64,000 bases of DNA from Leisingera aquaemixtae. Its GTDB lineage: Bacteria; Pseudomonadota; Alphaproteobacteria; Rhodobacterales; Rhodobacteraceae. Position 1 is the first letter of the stretch; every line of letters begins with the position of its first letter. The notes under the pieces were generated by a model. That model was not told the origin of the DNA. It worked only from the letters and a program-made list of their open reading frames with translations, and ran no database searches. The position numbers and the translations under genes were made by a program. The DNA lies in NCBI RefSeq assembly GCF_001458395.1, contig NZ_CYSR01000031.1:1-64000 (forward strand). Direction: 5' to 3'. Below, in pieces: positions 26,853 through 36,372 of the stretch.

Positions 26853-27704
26853 ATGCGTAAAGGTCTCACTTTTCTGTGCGGTATGGCAGTGGCGGCCTGC
26901 GCAGCGCTTCCGCTTGCGGCAGTTGCCGCACCCCATGCCAACACGGTGGTTGCCACAGTCAATGGCGAAGATATCACCATCGGCCATATGATCATGGCGC
27001 GCGAAAACCTACCGGAGCAGTACAAGCAGCTGCCGGATGACGTGCTGTTCAACGCGATCCTTGACCAGCTGGTGCAGCAGACCGCGCTGAAACAGCAGCT
27101 GCATGGCGAGGTGCCCCGCTATGTGGAGCTGTCGGTCGAAAACGAAAAGCGCGCCATGCTGGCGGCAAATGTGATCGAGATGGTGATGGACAACGCCAGC
27201 GGCGAAGAAGCGCTGCGTGCGGCCTATGAGGAGAAATACTCCTCCGGCGACGGCGGCGATGAATTCCACGCCGCCCACATTCTGGTCGAAACCGAGGAGG
27301 ACGCGCTGGACGTGATCAAGGAGCTGGACGACGGCGCCGATTTTGCCACCCTCGCCAAGGAACGCTCCACCGGCCCCTCCGGCCCCAACGGCGGCGATCT
27401 GGGCTGGTTCACCACCGGCCGCATGGTGCCGGAATTCGAAGACGCGGTGGTGAAGCTGCGCTCAGGCGAGGTCTCCGGCCCGGTGCAGACCCAGTTCGGC
27501 TGGCACGTGATCCTGCTGAATGAGCGCCGCAAGACCGAAGCCCCGGAATTCGACGAAGTGCGGGCGCAGCTTGCCGATGAACTGCAGCAGAAAGCGGTCG
27601 AGGCGCGCGTGAACGAGCTGACCGCAGCGTCCGAGATCGAGCGGCCCGAGATCGAGGATCTGGATCCGGCCATTCTGCAAGACCTCAGCCTGGTAAGGAA
27701 CTGA
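26853..27704 (+). CDS. Periplasmic parvulin-type peptidyl-prolyl isomerase
   Basis: Assists folding of exported proteins. The 283-residue product has a Sec signal peptide (LCGMAVAACAALPLAAVAA), a SurA/PrsA-like N-terminal segment (about 30-130) and a rotamase domain at about 137-235 (HAAHILVETEEDALDVIKEL, GGDLGWFTTGRMVPEFEDAV, GPVQTQFGWHVILL). ATG 26853 follows AGGAAG; in-frame upstream sequence runs through the secA promoter region. argJ follows after two bases, an arrangement that links it to arginine synthesis by transcription only. Pairing with divergent secA is functionally apt: export and folding. Confidence 0.88.
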   Translation: MRKGLTFLCGMAVAACAALPLAAVAAPHANTVVATVNGEDITIGHMIMARENLPEQYKQLPDDVLFNAILDQLVQQTALKQQLHGEVPRYVELSVENEKRAMLAANVIEMVMDNASGEEALRAAYEEKYSSGDGGDEFHAAHILVETEEDALDVIKELDDGADFATLAKERSTGPSGPNGGDLGWFTTGRMVPEFEDAVVKLRSGEVSGPVQTQFGWHVILLNERRKTEAPEFDEVRAQLADELQQKAVEARVNELTAASEIERPEIEDLDPAILQDLSLVRN

Positions 27705-27706
27705 TC

Positions 27707-28933
27707 ATGGCGAAATCCCTGCCCGTCTCGCCGCTGGCCCCCGCCAGCTTTCCCGACCTGCCGGTCATCAAGGGAGTACGTTTTGCCTCTGCGTCTGCCG
27801 GTGTGAAATACCAAGGCCGCACCGATGTGATGCTGGCGGTGATGGATCCGGGCACCTCTGTTGCCGGCGTGTTCACCCGCTCCAAGACCCGTTCTGCCCC
27901 GGTACTGGACTGCCAGGCCAAATTGGGCGGAGCTGCGGATGCCGGCGCGGCAATCCTGGTAAACTCTGGCAACTCCAACGCCTTTACCGGCCGTCACGGG
28001 CAGACTTCGGTGGCAGAGATCACCTCTGCGGTTGCCGCTGCGGCAGGCCTGCCGGCAGAGCGTGTCTTTACCGCCTCGACCGGCGTGATCGGCGAACCGC
28101 TGCCGCATGACCGCATCGTCGCGAAGATCGGCGAACTGAACGATGCACTGGACGAGACCGCGCTGGAAGGCGCTGCCAGGGCGATCATGACCACCGACAC
28201 CTTTGCCAAAGGCGCCAGCGCCACGGTCGGGATCGAAGGCAAGACCGTCAAGATTGCCGGCATCGCCAAAGGCTCCGGCATGATCGCGCCGGACATGGCG
28301 ACGATGCTGGTCTACATCTTCACCGATGCGAAGGTCGAGCAGGCGGCGCTGCAGGCGCAGCTGGCGGAGATCTGCGACCGGACCTTCAATTGCATCACCG
28401 TGGACAGCGACACCTCGACCTCCGACAGCCTGATGCTGTGCGCCACCGGCGCCTCGGGCGTGGATGCCACCGGCAACGCAGAGTTTGCGGCGGGGCTGGA
28501 GCGGGTCATGCTGGACCTGTCGCACCAGGTGGTGCGCGACGGGGAAGGCGCAACCAAGTTCGTCGAAATTCAAGTGACCGGAGCGGCCACCGACGCCGAT
28601 GCCAAGGTGCATGGCCTGGCAATTGCCAACTCGCCGCTGGTCAAAACCGCCATTGCCGGCGAGGACCCGAACTGGGGCCGCGTGGTGATGGCAATCGGCA
28701 AGTCCGGCGCCGCAGCGGACCGGGACCTGCTGTCGATCTCCTTTGGCGATGTTCTGGTGGCGGAAAAGGGCTGGGTCTCGCCGGACTACAAGGAAGAACT
28801 GGGTGCGGCGGAGATGAAAAAGCAGGAGATCACCATCAAGGTGGATCTGGGCCTCGGCAGCGGCCAAGCCACTGTCTGGACCTGCGACCTGACCCATCAG
28901 TACATCTCGATCAACGCGGATTACCGGTCATGA
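27707..28933 (+). CDS. argJ: Bifunctional ornithine acetyltransferase / N-acetylglutamate synthase
   Basis: Closes the acetyl cycle of arginine synthesis by moving acetyl from N-acetylornithine to glutamate. The 408-residue precursor has the self-cleavage site KGSGMIAPDMATML, where Thr199 becomes the nucleophile and N-terminus of the beta chain. Other landmarks are NSGNSNAFTG and EDPNWGRVVMAIGKSG. It ends in a four-base overlap (ATGA) with mutT. argG lies in the same window but in another operon. Confidence 0.96.
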   Translation: MAKSLPVSPLAPASFPDLPVIKGVRFASASAGVKYQGRTDVMLAVMDPGTSVAGVFTRSKTRSAPVLDCQAKLGGAADAGAAILVNSGNSNAFTGRHGQTSVAEITSAVAAAAGLPAERVFTASTGVIGEPLPHDRIVAKIGELNDALDETALEGAARAIMTTDTFAKGASATVGIEGKTVKIAGIAKGSGMIAPDMATMLVYIFTDAKVEQAALQAQLAEICDRTFNCITVDSDTSTSDSLMLCATGASGVDATGNAEFAAGLERVMLDLSHQVVRDGEGATKFVEIQVTGAATDADAKVHGLAIANSPLVKTAIAGEDPNWGRVVMAIGKSGAAADRDLLSISFGDVLVAEKGWVSPDYKEELGAAEMKKQEITIKVDLGLGSGQATVWTCDLTHQYISINADYRS

Positions 28934-29328
28934 AAACTGTTCTGGTCTCCGCTGTCGCGCTCATCGATGCCGATGGGCGCGTGCTGCTGGCGCAGCGGCC
29001 CGAGGGAAAATCCATGGCCGGCCTGTGGGAATTTCCCGGCGGCAAGATCGAACCGGGGGAGACACCGGAGGCTGCGTTGATCCGCGAGCTGCACGAGGAA
29101 CTGGGGATCGGCACCTGGGCCTCCTGCCTGGCGCCGCTGACCTTTGCCAGCCATTCCTACGAGGATTTCCACCTGCTGATGCCGCTGTTTGCCTGCCGCA
29201 AGTGGGAAGGCATCCCGCAAGCCAAGGAAGGCCAGACCCTGAAATGGGTGCGTCCGCAGGACCTGCGCGACTATCCGATGCCGCCGGCCGATATCCCCCT
29301 GATCCCGATCCTGCGCGACTGGCTCTGA
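28930..29328 (+). CDS. mutT: MutT-type Nudix hydrolase (8-oxo-dGTP diphosphatase)
   Basis: Sanitises the nucleotide pool by hydrolysing 8-oxo-dGTP. The 132-residue product has the strict Nudix box GGKIEPGETPEAALIRELHE followed by ELGI, preceded by AQRPEGKSMAGLWEFPGG, the MutT pattern. The frame is open upstream through argJ, but the ATG at 28930 gives an ATGA overlap with the argJ stop and the right N-terminus. A weak terminator follows. Confidence 0.9.
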   Translation: MKTVLVSAVALIDADGRVLLAQRPEGKSMAGLWEFPGGKIEPGETPEAALIRELHEELGIGTWASCLAPLTFASHSYEDFHLLMPLFACRKWEGIPQAKEGQTLKWVRPQDLRDYPMPPADIPLIPILRDWL

Positions 29329-29349
29329 ACCTCCGAATCCTTGGGCCAG

Positions 29350-29392
29350 ACGCCCGTCCGGTCCGGTTTTCTTCCGGTTTACCGGGCGTTTA
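29350..29392 (+). terminator. Possible terminator after mutT
   Basis: Outer arms ACGCCCG / CGGGCGT enclose a 26-base inner region containing CCGG repeats; the sequence ends TTTAAC. The T-run is short. Confidence 0.35.
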
Positions 29393-29419
29393 ACTGCTGC
29401 CGGCCGCGCGGGTAATGCT

Positions 29420-29449
29420 TTGTTAATCAATCTAATTGAGCATTAGTAT
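29420..29449 (+). promoter_or_regulatory. Candidate promoter of the 44-codon gene
   Basis: TTGTTA (29420-29425), 18 bases, TAGTAT (29444-29449) in an AT-rich island about 50 bases before the ATG. Confidence 0.45.
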
Positions 29450-29495
29450 ACGGAGCAAGCCACTACCCTGAATTGCAAACAGGCAGGACCGGACC

Positions 29496-29630
29496 ATGCT
29501 TAGAACAATCGCAATCGGTAAGTTTTCCCTGGTTCAAGGCAGTTTCATACGGGCGCTCCCCGACGGGAGAATCGCGGTGCGGGTTGGTTCAATAACCTAT
29601 CAAGGCCAGCCAGTGACGCCAGCCGCCTGA
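29496..29630 (+). CDS. Small 44-residue protein
   Basis: ATG at 29496, 44 codons, TGA at 29628-29630. The product begins MLRTIAIGKFSLVQGSF and continues with LPDGRIAVRVG and TYQGQPV, a compact beta-rich pattern with no signal peptide or membrane segment. I recall similar tiny proteins of the form (R)TIA-G-...-VQG-F-R-LPDGRI-VRVG-...-G-PV from Rhodobacteraceae but cannot check this. It is flanked by its own promoter candidate and a strong intrinsic terminator, so it looks like a monocistronic gene. Function unknown. Confidence 0.65.
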   Translation: MLRTIAIGKFSLVQGSFIRALPDGRIAVRVGSITYQGQPVTPAA

Positions 29631-29661
29631 GCCGCCACTCACGCACATCAGGCACACTGAG

Positions 29662-29688
29662 AGGGCAGCTGCCAGCAGCTGCCCTTTT
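29662..29688 (+). terminator. Rho-independent terminator of the small gene
   Basis: AGGGCAGCTG / CAGCTGCCCT around CCAG, followed by TTTTC. It lies 32 bases after the small-gene stop. Confidence 0.85.
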
Positions 29689-29942
29689 CTGGATGCATAA
29701 GCGGCAGCGAGACCGGGTGCTGGAGCAAGCTTTCAGGCAAGACACCTCTCCTTTTGGAACGGGAAACCGTCCTTTCGCCAGCTATGATTTACCGGCCGGC
29801 CCGGGCACTGTGACAGTGCAGCAGCGAAGGGCCTGGTTTGATGCTCCGCCGGACCGCCAAGGGCCGGCCTTCGCCCCCCCCAGACGCTTCGTCAGCTGCT
29901 GCACGAATTTCCCGCGCCGGACAGGCCCGTCCGGCGCACAGA
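29689..29942. other. Intergenic stretch without a supported gene
   Basis: Open frames here have no recognisable protein pattern and run into infB on the opposite strand. No hairpin with a T-run, tRNA or family repeat is visible. Confidence 0.5.
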
Positions 29943-29974
29943 AAAAGGCCCCAGCAGGGTTGCCGGGGCCTTTG
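29943..29974 (-). terminator. Rho-independent terminator of the rimP-nusA-infB operon
   Basis: On the - strand AAAGGCCCC / GGGGCCTTT followed by TTC, 23 bases after the infB stop. Confidence 0.85.
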
Positions 29975-29996
29975 AATTTGTCCGATCGCGGACCGA

Positions 29997-32483
29997 TCAG
30001 TCGAGGGTGCGGGTCACTTCCTCGCGCTCGAAAATCTCAATCACATCGTTCGGACGGATATCGTCGTAGTTTTCGAACGCCATACCGCATTCCTGACCGG
30101 ACTGGACCTCGGCGACCTCATCCTTGAAGCGCTTCAGGGTCTTCAGCGTGCCTTCGTGGATCACCACGTTGTCGCGCAGCAGGCGCACGCCTGCCGAGCG
30201 GCGGGCAATGCCTTCGGTGACCAGACAGCCGGCAACCTTGCCAACACCGGTGACCTTGAAGACTTCCTTGATCTGCGCGTAGCCGATGAAGTTTTCGCGG
30301 ATCTCTGCCGACAGCAGGCCGGAGGCCGCCGCCTTCACGTCGTCCACCAGGTCATAGATCACCGAATAGTAGCGGATCTCCACACCCTTCTGATTCGCGG
30401 TGTTGCGCGCCGAGGCGTTCGCACGGACATTGAAGCCCATGATCGGCGCACCCGAAGCTTCGGCGAGGCCGACATCGGTTTCGGTGATCGCACCGACGCC
30501 CGAATGCAGAACGCGCACGCGCACCTCTTCGTTGCCGATCTTTTCCATCGCCTGAACGATGGCCTCGGCAGAGCCCTGCACATCAGCCTTGACCAGGATC
30601 GGCAGCTCAGAGACGTTCTCGTCTTCCTTGGCCTTCGCCATCAGCTGTTCCAGCGTGGTCGCGGCACCGGCTGCGGCGCGCTTGTCCTTGGCCGCCTGCT
30701 CGCGGTACTCGGCGATTTCGCGCGCCTGGGCTTCGGTTTCGGTGACGTTCAGAACATCGCCCGCTTCCGGGGTGCCATTCAGGCCCAGCACTTCGACCGG
30801 AACCGACGGACCGGCTTCCTCAACCCGCTCGCCCTTGTCATTGATCAGCGCACGGACCTTGCCGTACTGCTCACCCACAACAAAGATGTCGCCCTGGCGC
30901 AGGGTGCCGTTCTGAACCAGCACGGTGGCCACGGGGCCGCGGCCCACGTCCAGCTGCGCCTCGATCACGGCGCCCTGTGCGGCACGGTCGGGGTTCGCTT
31001 TCAGTTCCAGAATTTCCGCTTGCAGCGCAATGGCTTCCAGCAGTTCGTCCAGGCCCTGGCCGGTGACAGCGGAGACTTCCACGTCCTGCACTTCACCGGA
31101 CATGGCTTCCACGACCACCTCGTGCTGCAGCAGGTCGGTGCGGACCTTGGTCGGGTCAGCGGCCGGTTTGTCGATCTTGTTGATCGCAACGATCATCGGC
31201 ACCTGCGCCGCCTTGGCGTGGTTGATTGCCTCGATGGTCTGCGGCATCACCGCGTCATCCGCAGCCACCACCAGCACCACGATATCGGTCACCTGCGCAC
31301 CGCGGGAGCGCATCGAGGTGAAGGCCGCGTGGCCGGGGGTGTCGAGGAAGCTCAGCACCGCGCCGCTGTCGGTAGTCACCTGGTAAGCACCGATGTGCTG
31401 GGTGATCCCGCCGGCTTCGCCAGCCACAACACGGGCGTCGCGGATTGCGTCCAGCAGCGAGGTCTTGCCGTGGTCGACGTGGCCCATGATGGTGATGACC
31501 GGCGGACGCGGTTTCAGGTCCTCGTCCTTGTCCTCGACTTCCTTGATCACGTCTTCAACGTCGGAGTCGGATACCCGGACCACTTTGTGGCCGAATTCTT
31601 CGATGATCAGTTCGGCAGTGTCGGCGTCGATGGTCTGGTTCTGCGTGACCATCATCCCCATGTTCATCAGCGACTTGACGACTTCGCCAACTCGCTCTGC
31701 CATCCGGTTGGCAAGCTCCGAAACCACGATAGCTTCCGGCAGCTGCACGTCACGGATGACCTTTTCACGCTCGACCTGGCCGCCCATGGCTTTTTGCCGG
31801 GCGCGCTCCTGCTTCCGCTTCATCGACGCCATCGACCGCTGGCGGTTGCCGCCGCCTCCGGTCGCCTGGCCCAAGGTCAGTTTACCCGAGCGGCGGCCAT
31901 CGTCCTGGCCCTTGCCGCGGTTCTGGCGTGGTTCGCGTTCGCGATCTGCCTTACGGGGCGAGGCAGACGGCGCAGGTTTGTTCGGAGCTGGGCGCGCGGC
32001 TTTGGGCGATTCCGCTGCAGGCGCAGCGGCTGCGGCTGCGGCGCGTTCTTTGGCGACTTCAGCTTCGCGCTTTTTGCGCTCTTCTTCTTCCAATTTAGCC
32101 TTGGCACGTTCCTCGGCTTCGCGCTGCTCACGCTCTTTGGCTTCCGCTTCGGCGCGGCGGCGCTCACGCTCTTCGGCGCGGGCCTTTTCCTCGGCTTCGC
32201 GCTGCGCGGCTTCTTCAACCTCGCGGGCCTTGGCGGCCTGCAGCGCCTTCAGGCGGCGCTCCATCTCTGCATCGCTGATGCCGGCAGGCCGGCGGGATCC
32301 GGACGCTGCCGGTGCAGCACCGCTGCCGCTTTTGGCCGCACCCGGCTTGGGAACCACCACGCGCTTGCGCTTGGTTTCCACTACGACATTCTTGGTCCGT
32401 CCATGGCTGAAACTCTGTTTCACGTTCCCCGGACGGGAACCCCCACGCAGACCCAGTGTCTTTTTGCCGTCACTATCGCTCAT
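29997..32483 (-). CDS. infB: Translation initiation factor IF-2
   Basis: GTPase that places initiator tRNA on the 30S subunit and promotes subunit joining. The 828-residue protein has a long charged N-terminal region (about 1-240) rich in Glu/Arg/Ala repeats ([20 protein letters not shown]), then the G domain (about 325-500: [36 protein letters not shown]), two beta-barrel domains and the C2 tRNA-binding domain. It is the last gene of the operon and is followed by a strong terminator. Confidence 0.98.
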   Translation of the reverse strand: MSDSDGKKTLGLRGGSRPGNVKQSFSHGRTKNVVVETKRKRVVVPKPGAAKSGSGAAPAASGSRRPAGISDAEMERRLKALQAAKAREVEEAAQREAEEKARAEERERRRAEAEAKEREQREAEERAKAKLEEEERKKREAEVAKERAAAAAAAPAAESPKAARPAPNKPAPSASPRKADREREPRQNRGKGQDDGRRSGKLTLGQATGGGGNRQRSMASMKRKQERARQKAMGGQVEREKVIRDVQLPEAIVVSELANRMAERVGEVVKSLMNMGMMVTQNQTIDADTAELIIEEFGHKVVRVSDSDVEDVIKEVEDKDEDLKPRPPVITIMGHVDHGKTSLLDAIRDARVVAGEAGGITQHIGAYQVTTDSGAVLSFLDTPGHAAFTSMRSRGAQVTDIVVLVVAADDAVMPQTIEAINHAKAAQVPMIVAINKIDKPAADPTKVRTDLLQHEVVVEAMSGEVQDVEVSAVTGQGLDELLEAIALQAEILELKANPDRAAQGAVIEAQLDVGRGPVATVLVQNGTLRQGDIFVVGEQYGKVRALINDKGERVEEAGPSVPVEVLGLNGTPEAGDVLNVTETEAQAREIAEYREQAAKDKRAAAGAATTLEQLMAKAKEDENVSELPILVKADVQGSAEAIVQAMEKIGNEEVRVRVLHSGVGAITETDVGLAEASGAPIMGFNVRANASARNTANQKGVEIRYYSVIYDLVDDVKAAASGLLSAEIRENFIGYAQIKEVFKVTGVGKVAGCLVTEGIARRSAGVRLLRDNVVIHEGTLKTLKRFKDEVAEVQSGQECGMAFENYDDIRPNDVIEIFEREEVTRTLD

Positions 32484-32491
32484 AAAGCTAC

Positions 32492-33112
32492 TTATCCTTC
32501 CGTGCGGCCGCTGCCGCCCACCGTTTCGCGCAAACCTTGCAGTCGTTGCGCCTCATCTACAACACGTTTGCTGAGTCCGCCAGAGGCGAGGGCGGCATGT
32601 ATCACAGTTTGGCGCCCAAATGCCATTCCCAGCTCGTCCGCCGTGAGGCAGCCGATAAATTTGCCCTTGTAGGGCGTGCTCAGCTTCGACTTTCCGCGGC
32701 CCGACCCGTCAGAGGCCTGGATCAGCACCCGGGCCTCTTCCTTGGCCAGCCAGTCCTTGACCTTCTCGAAACCGGCCACCGCGTCGCCCGACTTGCGCGC
32801 CAGGCTGATCAGCCCGACGAGGCGGCGGGCCACTTGGGTCTCCACCTCGCCGGCAAGCCCGCTGGAGACCTGGACCTGCGATTTGAAGCCGCGGGCGAAC
32901 AGCTTCTTTTTGACGGCGGTTTCCAGCGCCGGGTGGCTGGACGTCACATAGACGCCCCGGCCCGGCAGCTTCTCCATCACATCGGGCACAACCTGGCCCT
33001 CGGGCCCCATCACAAAACGGATGAGCCCCTGTTTGGGCTGGGTCTCGCCGGTTGCGATGCATTTACGCTCGCTGCCTTCGGACCGGTCTTTTTGAACGCC
33101 GCCGCGTGTCAT
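32492..33112 (-). CDS. YlxR-family RNA-binding protein with L7Ae-like extension
   Basis: The 206-residue protein sits between nusA and infB, the conserved YlxR position. The N-terminal YlxR/DUF448 domain (about 10-95) has [20 protein letters not shown] and [19 protein letters not shown]. The C-terminal half (about 105-200: [32 protein letters not shown]) resembles an L7Ae/Gadd45 fold, a combination common in alphaproteobacteria. Likely role: RNA or ribosome binding linked to transcription and translation. Confidence 0.88.
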   Translation of the reverse strand: MTRGGVQKDRSEGSERKCIATGETQPKQGLIRFVMGPEGQVVPDVMEKLPGRGVYVTSSHPALETAVKKKLFARGFKSQVQVSSGLAGEVETQVARRLVGLISLARKSGDAVAGFEKVKDWLAKEEARVLIQASDGSGRGKSKLSTPYKGKFIGCLTADELGMAFGRQTVIHAALASGGLSKRVVDEAQRLQGLRETVGGSGRTEG

Positions 33113-33138
33113 TCAGGTCTCCTTTGCAAAGCCCGGGA

Positions 33139-34755
33139 TCAGGCTTCGCTTTCCTCTTCGCCAGCGTCGTCGTCTTCCGCCGCTTCCGCTTCCAGCTCAG
33201 CCGGATCCACCCAGCCCAGCATGATGCGGGCGGTCATGACCATGTCCTGTGCGTCTTCCAGCGATACGCCGAAAGGCTCCAGGATGCCGTCATCCTTGAT
33301 CCGCTCGCCACCATTGGAGGTCCAGCCGCCGGCCAGTTCCCAGTCCGCGCAGGTGGCGAAATCTTCCAGCGACTTCACGTCGTCCTTGGCCAGCGCCTCG
33401 ACCATTTGCGGGGTCAGGCCCTCGAACTGGATCAGGCTTTCCTCGGCGCCCAGCTCGCGGGCCGCATCCAGGGCCGCCTTGGCCTGGGCTTCCAGATAGT
33501 CGCGGGCACGGGCCTGCAGTTCCTCGGCGGTGCCTTCGTCAACACCGTCAATGACCAGCAGTTCATCGAGCTCGACATAGGCAACCTCTTCCAGGTTGGT
33601 GAAGCCCTCAGACACCAGAAGCTGGGCAAAGAACTCGTCCAGATCAAGGGTCTCCATGAACAATTTCGTGCGCGCCTCGAATTCCTTCTGGCGGCGGGCC
33701 GACTCTTCTTCCTCGGTCATGATGTCGATATCGAGACCGGTAAGCTGCGACGCCAGGCGCACGTTCTGGCCGCGTCGGCCGATGGCGAGCGACAGCTGCT
33801 CTTCCGGCACCACAACCTCGATCTTGCCGGCTTCCTCGTCCAGAACCACCTTGGTCACTTCGGCCGGCTGCAGCGCGTTCACCAGGAAGGTCGGCTGATC
33901 CTCGTTCCACGGGATGATGTCGATCTTCTCGCCCTGCAGCTCGTTCACGACGGCCTGCACGCGGGAGCCGCGCATACCAACACAGGCGCCGACCGGGTCG
34001 ATCGAGTTGTCATAGGAGACAACAGCAATCTTGGCGCGCGAGCCGGGGTCGCGGGCGACTGCCTTGATCTCGATGATGCCATCATAGATTTCCGGCACTT
34101 CCATCTTGAACAGCTCGGCCATGAACTCCGGCGCGGTGCGCGACAGGAAGATCTGCGGGCCGCGCGGTTCGCGGCGCACGTCCTTGATGTAGCAGCGCAC
34201 ACGGTCGTTCGGGCGGTAGCTTTCGCGGCCGATCTTCTCGTTGCGGCGCAGGATGGCTTCGCCCGCACCCACATCGACGATGACGTTGCCGTATTCCTCG
34301 CGCTTGACCAGGCCGTTGATGATGGTGCCGGCGCGGTCCTTGAATTCTTCGTACTGGCGGTCGCGTTCAGCTTCGCGCACCTTCTGCAGGATCACCTGCT
34401 TGGCCGACTGGGCGGCGATCCGGCCCATCTCAACCGGCGGCACTTCCTCGACGTAGGTCTGGCCCACTTCGGGGTTCGCCATGTACTGGCGCGCCTGATC
34501 AACGGTCATTTCAGCCTGGTAATTTTCCAGCTCGTCATCCGCCACGACGGTGCGCACGCGGGTAAAGGTGGCGCGGCCGGTCTTGCGGTCGATCGACACC
34601 CGGATATCCATCTCGGCGCCATAGCGGCTCTTGGCCGCACGGGCGAGGCTCTCTTCCATCGCCTCGATCACCAGACCCGGGTCGATCATCTTTTCGCGCG
34701 CCACGGCCTCGGCGGTTTGCAACAGCTCCAGCTGGTTTGCAGAGGTGATAGCCAT
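33139..34755 (-). CDS. nusA: Transcription termination/antitermination factor NusA
   Basis: RNA polymerase-binding factor controlling pausing, termination and antitermination. The 538-residue sequence has the N-terminal polymerase-binding domain (about 1-125), S1 domain (about 130-200, GLVKREEYGNVIVDVG), KH1/KH2 (about 230-345, VGACVGMRGSRVQAVVNEL, AIGRRGQNVRLASQL) and C-terminal helix-hairpin-helix repeats (about 360-510) with an acidic tail. It overlaps rimP by one base and is 26 bases before the ylxR gene. Confidence 0.97.
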   Translation of the reverse strand: MAITSANQLELLQTAEAVAREKMIDPGLVIEAMEESLARAAKSRYGAEMDIRVSIDRKTGRATFTRVRTVVADDELENYQAEMTVDQARQYMANPEVGQTYVEEVPPVEMGRIAAQSAKQVILQKVREAERDRQYEEFKDRAGTIINGLVKREEYGNVIVDVGAGEAILRRNEKIGRESYRPNDRVRCYIKDVRREPRGPQIFLSRTAPEFMAELFKMEVPEIYDGIIEIKAVARDPGSRAKIAVVSYDNSIDPVGACVGMRGSRVQAVVNELQGEKIDIIPWNEDQPTFLVNALQPAEVTKVVLDEEAGKIEVVVPEEQLSLAIGRRGQNVRLASQLTGLDIDIMTEEEESARRQKEFEARTKLFMETLDLDEFFAQLLVSEGFTNLEEVAYVELDELLVIDGVDEGTAEELQARARDYLEAQAKAALDAARELGAEESLIQFEGLTPQMVEALAKDDVKSLEDFATCADWELAGGWTSNGGERIKDDGILEPFGVSLEDAQDMVMTARIMLGWVDPAELEAEAAEDDDAGEEESEA

Positions 34756-35345
34756 TACTTTTTCTCCTCTTCGGACTCTTCGGTCTCGATTTCGTCGAAT
34801 GCGTCTTCGTTGAGCGTCCCGGCCTCTTTGCGCTGACGCAGCATTTCCTTGATCAGTTCGTCGGTCAGAACCAGCTTGGCATCGCTCAGCCAGTCGAACT
34901 TCAGACCAACGGTCACGGTCTGGCCCTGATCCTCGATGTTGATCAGGACTTCATCGTCCTCGGTGCCCGCAAGCTCCCCCTTGAAGCGGCGGCGGCCGCC
35001 GACCGTCTCGGCGGTTTCAAGCTTGGCCTCGTAGCCCTCGAACATCTCGAAGTCTTTCATCCGCGTCAGCGGACGGTCAATGCCCGGGCTCGACACCTCC
35101 AGCGCATAGGCATCGATGATCGGGTCTTCGACGTCCAGCGCTGCGCTGACGGCGTTCGAAATCTCGGCGCAATCATCCACCTCGATGCCGCCGTTGGGCT
35201 TGTCGGCCATGATCTGCAGCGTCGTCGATTTACCAGACATCAGCCGGATTCGCACCAGCTCATATCCCAGATCCTCGATCACCGGGGTGACGATCTCGGC
35301 CAGGCGCCGGTCGATGGCAGCTTTGGCAATCAGGTCGTTGGTCAT
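34755..35345 (-). CDS. rimP: Ribosome maturation factor RimP
   Basis: Needed for 30S maturation. The 196-residue protein has the N-terminal domain (about 20-95: [39 protein letters not shown]) and C-terminal Sm-like barrel (about 100-180, [20 protein letters not shown]), ending in an acidic tail ([12 protein letters not shown]). It is the first gene of the rimP-nusA-ylxR-infB operon; its leader holds a terminator-like hairpin. Confidence 0.95.
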   Translation of the reverse strand: MTNDLIAKAAIDRRLAEIVTPVIEDLGYELVRIRLMSGKSTTLQIMADKPNGGIEVDDCAEISNAVSAALDVEDPIIDAYALEVSSPGIDRPLTRMKDFEMFEGYEAKLETAETVGGRRRFKGELAGTEDDEVLINIEDQGQTVTVGLKFDWLSDAKLVLTDELIKEMLRQRKEAGTLNEDAFDEIETEESEEEKK

Positions 35346-35386
35346 CAGACCTCCACTTGGAGCGGCAGGCGCAAACCTGCAAACAC

Positions 35387-35409
35387 AAAAAAACGGGCGC
35401 GCGGCCCGT
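35387..35409 (-). terminator. Intrinsic-terminator hairpin in the rimP leader
   Basis: On the - strand ACGGGC / GCCCGT around CGCGC, followed by seven T's. It lies 40 bases before the rimP start and about 120 bases after the stop of the upstream same-strand binding-protein gene. It can end that transcript, and it can also act as a leader attenuator if rimP is transcribed from upstream. Confidence 0.6.
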
Positions 35410-35456
35410 CGAAATTCCCGGTGGAGCCTTGAGCCAGAGGTTCAACGCGCCGCTGT

Positions 35457-35462
35457 TGTCAA
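35457..35462 (-). promoter_or_regulatory. Perfect TTGACA -35 box upstream of rimP
   Basis: TTGACA on the - strand, 112 bases before rimP. No convincing -10 is found at 16-18 bases, so this is a partial promoter candidate only. Confidence 0.3.
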
Positions 35463-35526
35463 AGCCATATAGGGGGGATTGGGGAAAACTGCAAGGCTTG
35501 TCTTCCGTGACGGCCGCCGGGCGGCG

Positions 35527-36372
35527 TCAGGCGATCCACCAGCGCTCGGCGATGCGGCCGTCATCCAGCGGTGCGCGCTGGCCCACCTTGCGCGGGATGC
35601 CGACGGTGTGCCGGGCGGCCAGCGCCATGTCGCTGGACGACGGGTGGTACAGGAATTCGCCCCGGCGCAGCAGGCCGCGCGGCTCCGGCAGGGCTGCCAC
35701 ATCGACATACCCGTCACGCAGGGCTTCGGCCCGGACGGCGGCGTCGGGGATCACGATGATCTCTACCGTCTCCGCCCAGCCTGCGGTGCCGGCCTTGTAA
35801 TGATCTGCCACCTTGGAGGCGCGGAAATGGCGGCCTTCCTGGGCGCGCGCCACCTTGTAGCAGCCAGTCCCGACCGCATCGGACAGCGGCACCGGCAAAG
35901 CGCCTCCGGGGGCGATTTCCTGGCCGGCGCCGGCCAGCAGATAGGGCAGATGCGGGTTCGGTTGCTCAAGCTCCACCAGCAGCTGATGGCTGCCCAGCGC
36001 GGAGATCGCCTGCACCTCAGCCCCGGTGATTCCCTGCACCAGGAGCGAGGCGGCGGCATCATCCGCAGTCAGCGGGCTGCCATCGTGAAAGGCCACGCCG
36101 TCCCGCAGGCTGAAGGTCCAGGTCCGGGCATCCTGCGTGGACTGCCAGCCGGTGGCCAGCTCGCCGCGCAGCAGCCCGTCCGGGGCGATTTCGGTCAGCG
36201 TGTCATAGATTGCGCCGCGGGCGGCCTGTTCCAGCATTCCGCCATCGCGCGGAACCGCCAGACGCAGCACACCGCCCGGCTTGGGCGACGCATGAACCGA
36301 CCCGCCGGCAGCGGCCAGCAGGGCTGCGGCAGCACCCGAGGTGAACAGCGCGCGGCGGTCGATGCGCGTCAT
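35527..36372 (-). CDS. Short family-5 type extracellular solute-binding protein
   Basis: The 281-residue protein has a twin-arginine-like start ([20 protein letters not shown]) and the first part of an SBP family 5 (peptide/nickel) domain: PKPGGVLRLAVPRDG, TFSLRDGVAFHDGSPLTADD. Usual members are about 500 residues or more, so it is roughly half length; the C-terminal part (VEIIVIPDAAVRAEALRDG) skips most of domain II. The start chosen overlaps the pip stop by four bases; a longer in-frame start would lie inside pip. No dpp/opp permease genes are near. Transport of peptides is uncertain. Confidence 0.75.
   Translation of the reverse strand: MTRIDRRALFTSGAAAALLAAAGGSVHASPKPGGVLRLAVPRDGGMLEQAARGAIYDTLTEIAPDGLLRGELATGWQSTQDARTWTFSLRDGVAFHDGSPLTADDAAASLLVQGITGAEVQAISALGSHQLLVELEQPNPHLPYLLAGAGQEIAPGGALPVPLSDAVGTGCYKVARAQEGRHFRASKVADHYKAGTAGWAETVEIIVIPDAAVRAEALRDGYVDVAALPEPRGLLRRGEFLYHPSSSDMALAARHTVGIPRKVGQRAPLDDGRIAERWWIA

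Noticed and set aside
29693-30127. 144-codon + strand frame upstream of the infB end
   Set aside because: No ribosome-binding site, no domain, and it runs through the infB terminator and into the opposite-strand coding sequence.
30156-32672. 838-codon + strand open frame opposite infB
   Set aside because: Antisense of a real IF-2 gene; low-complexity His/Asp/Phe-rich product with no domain.
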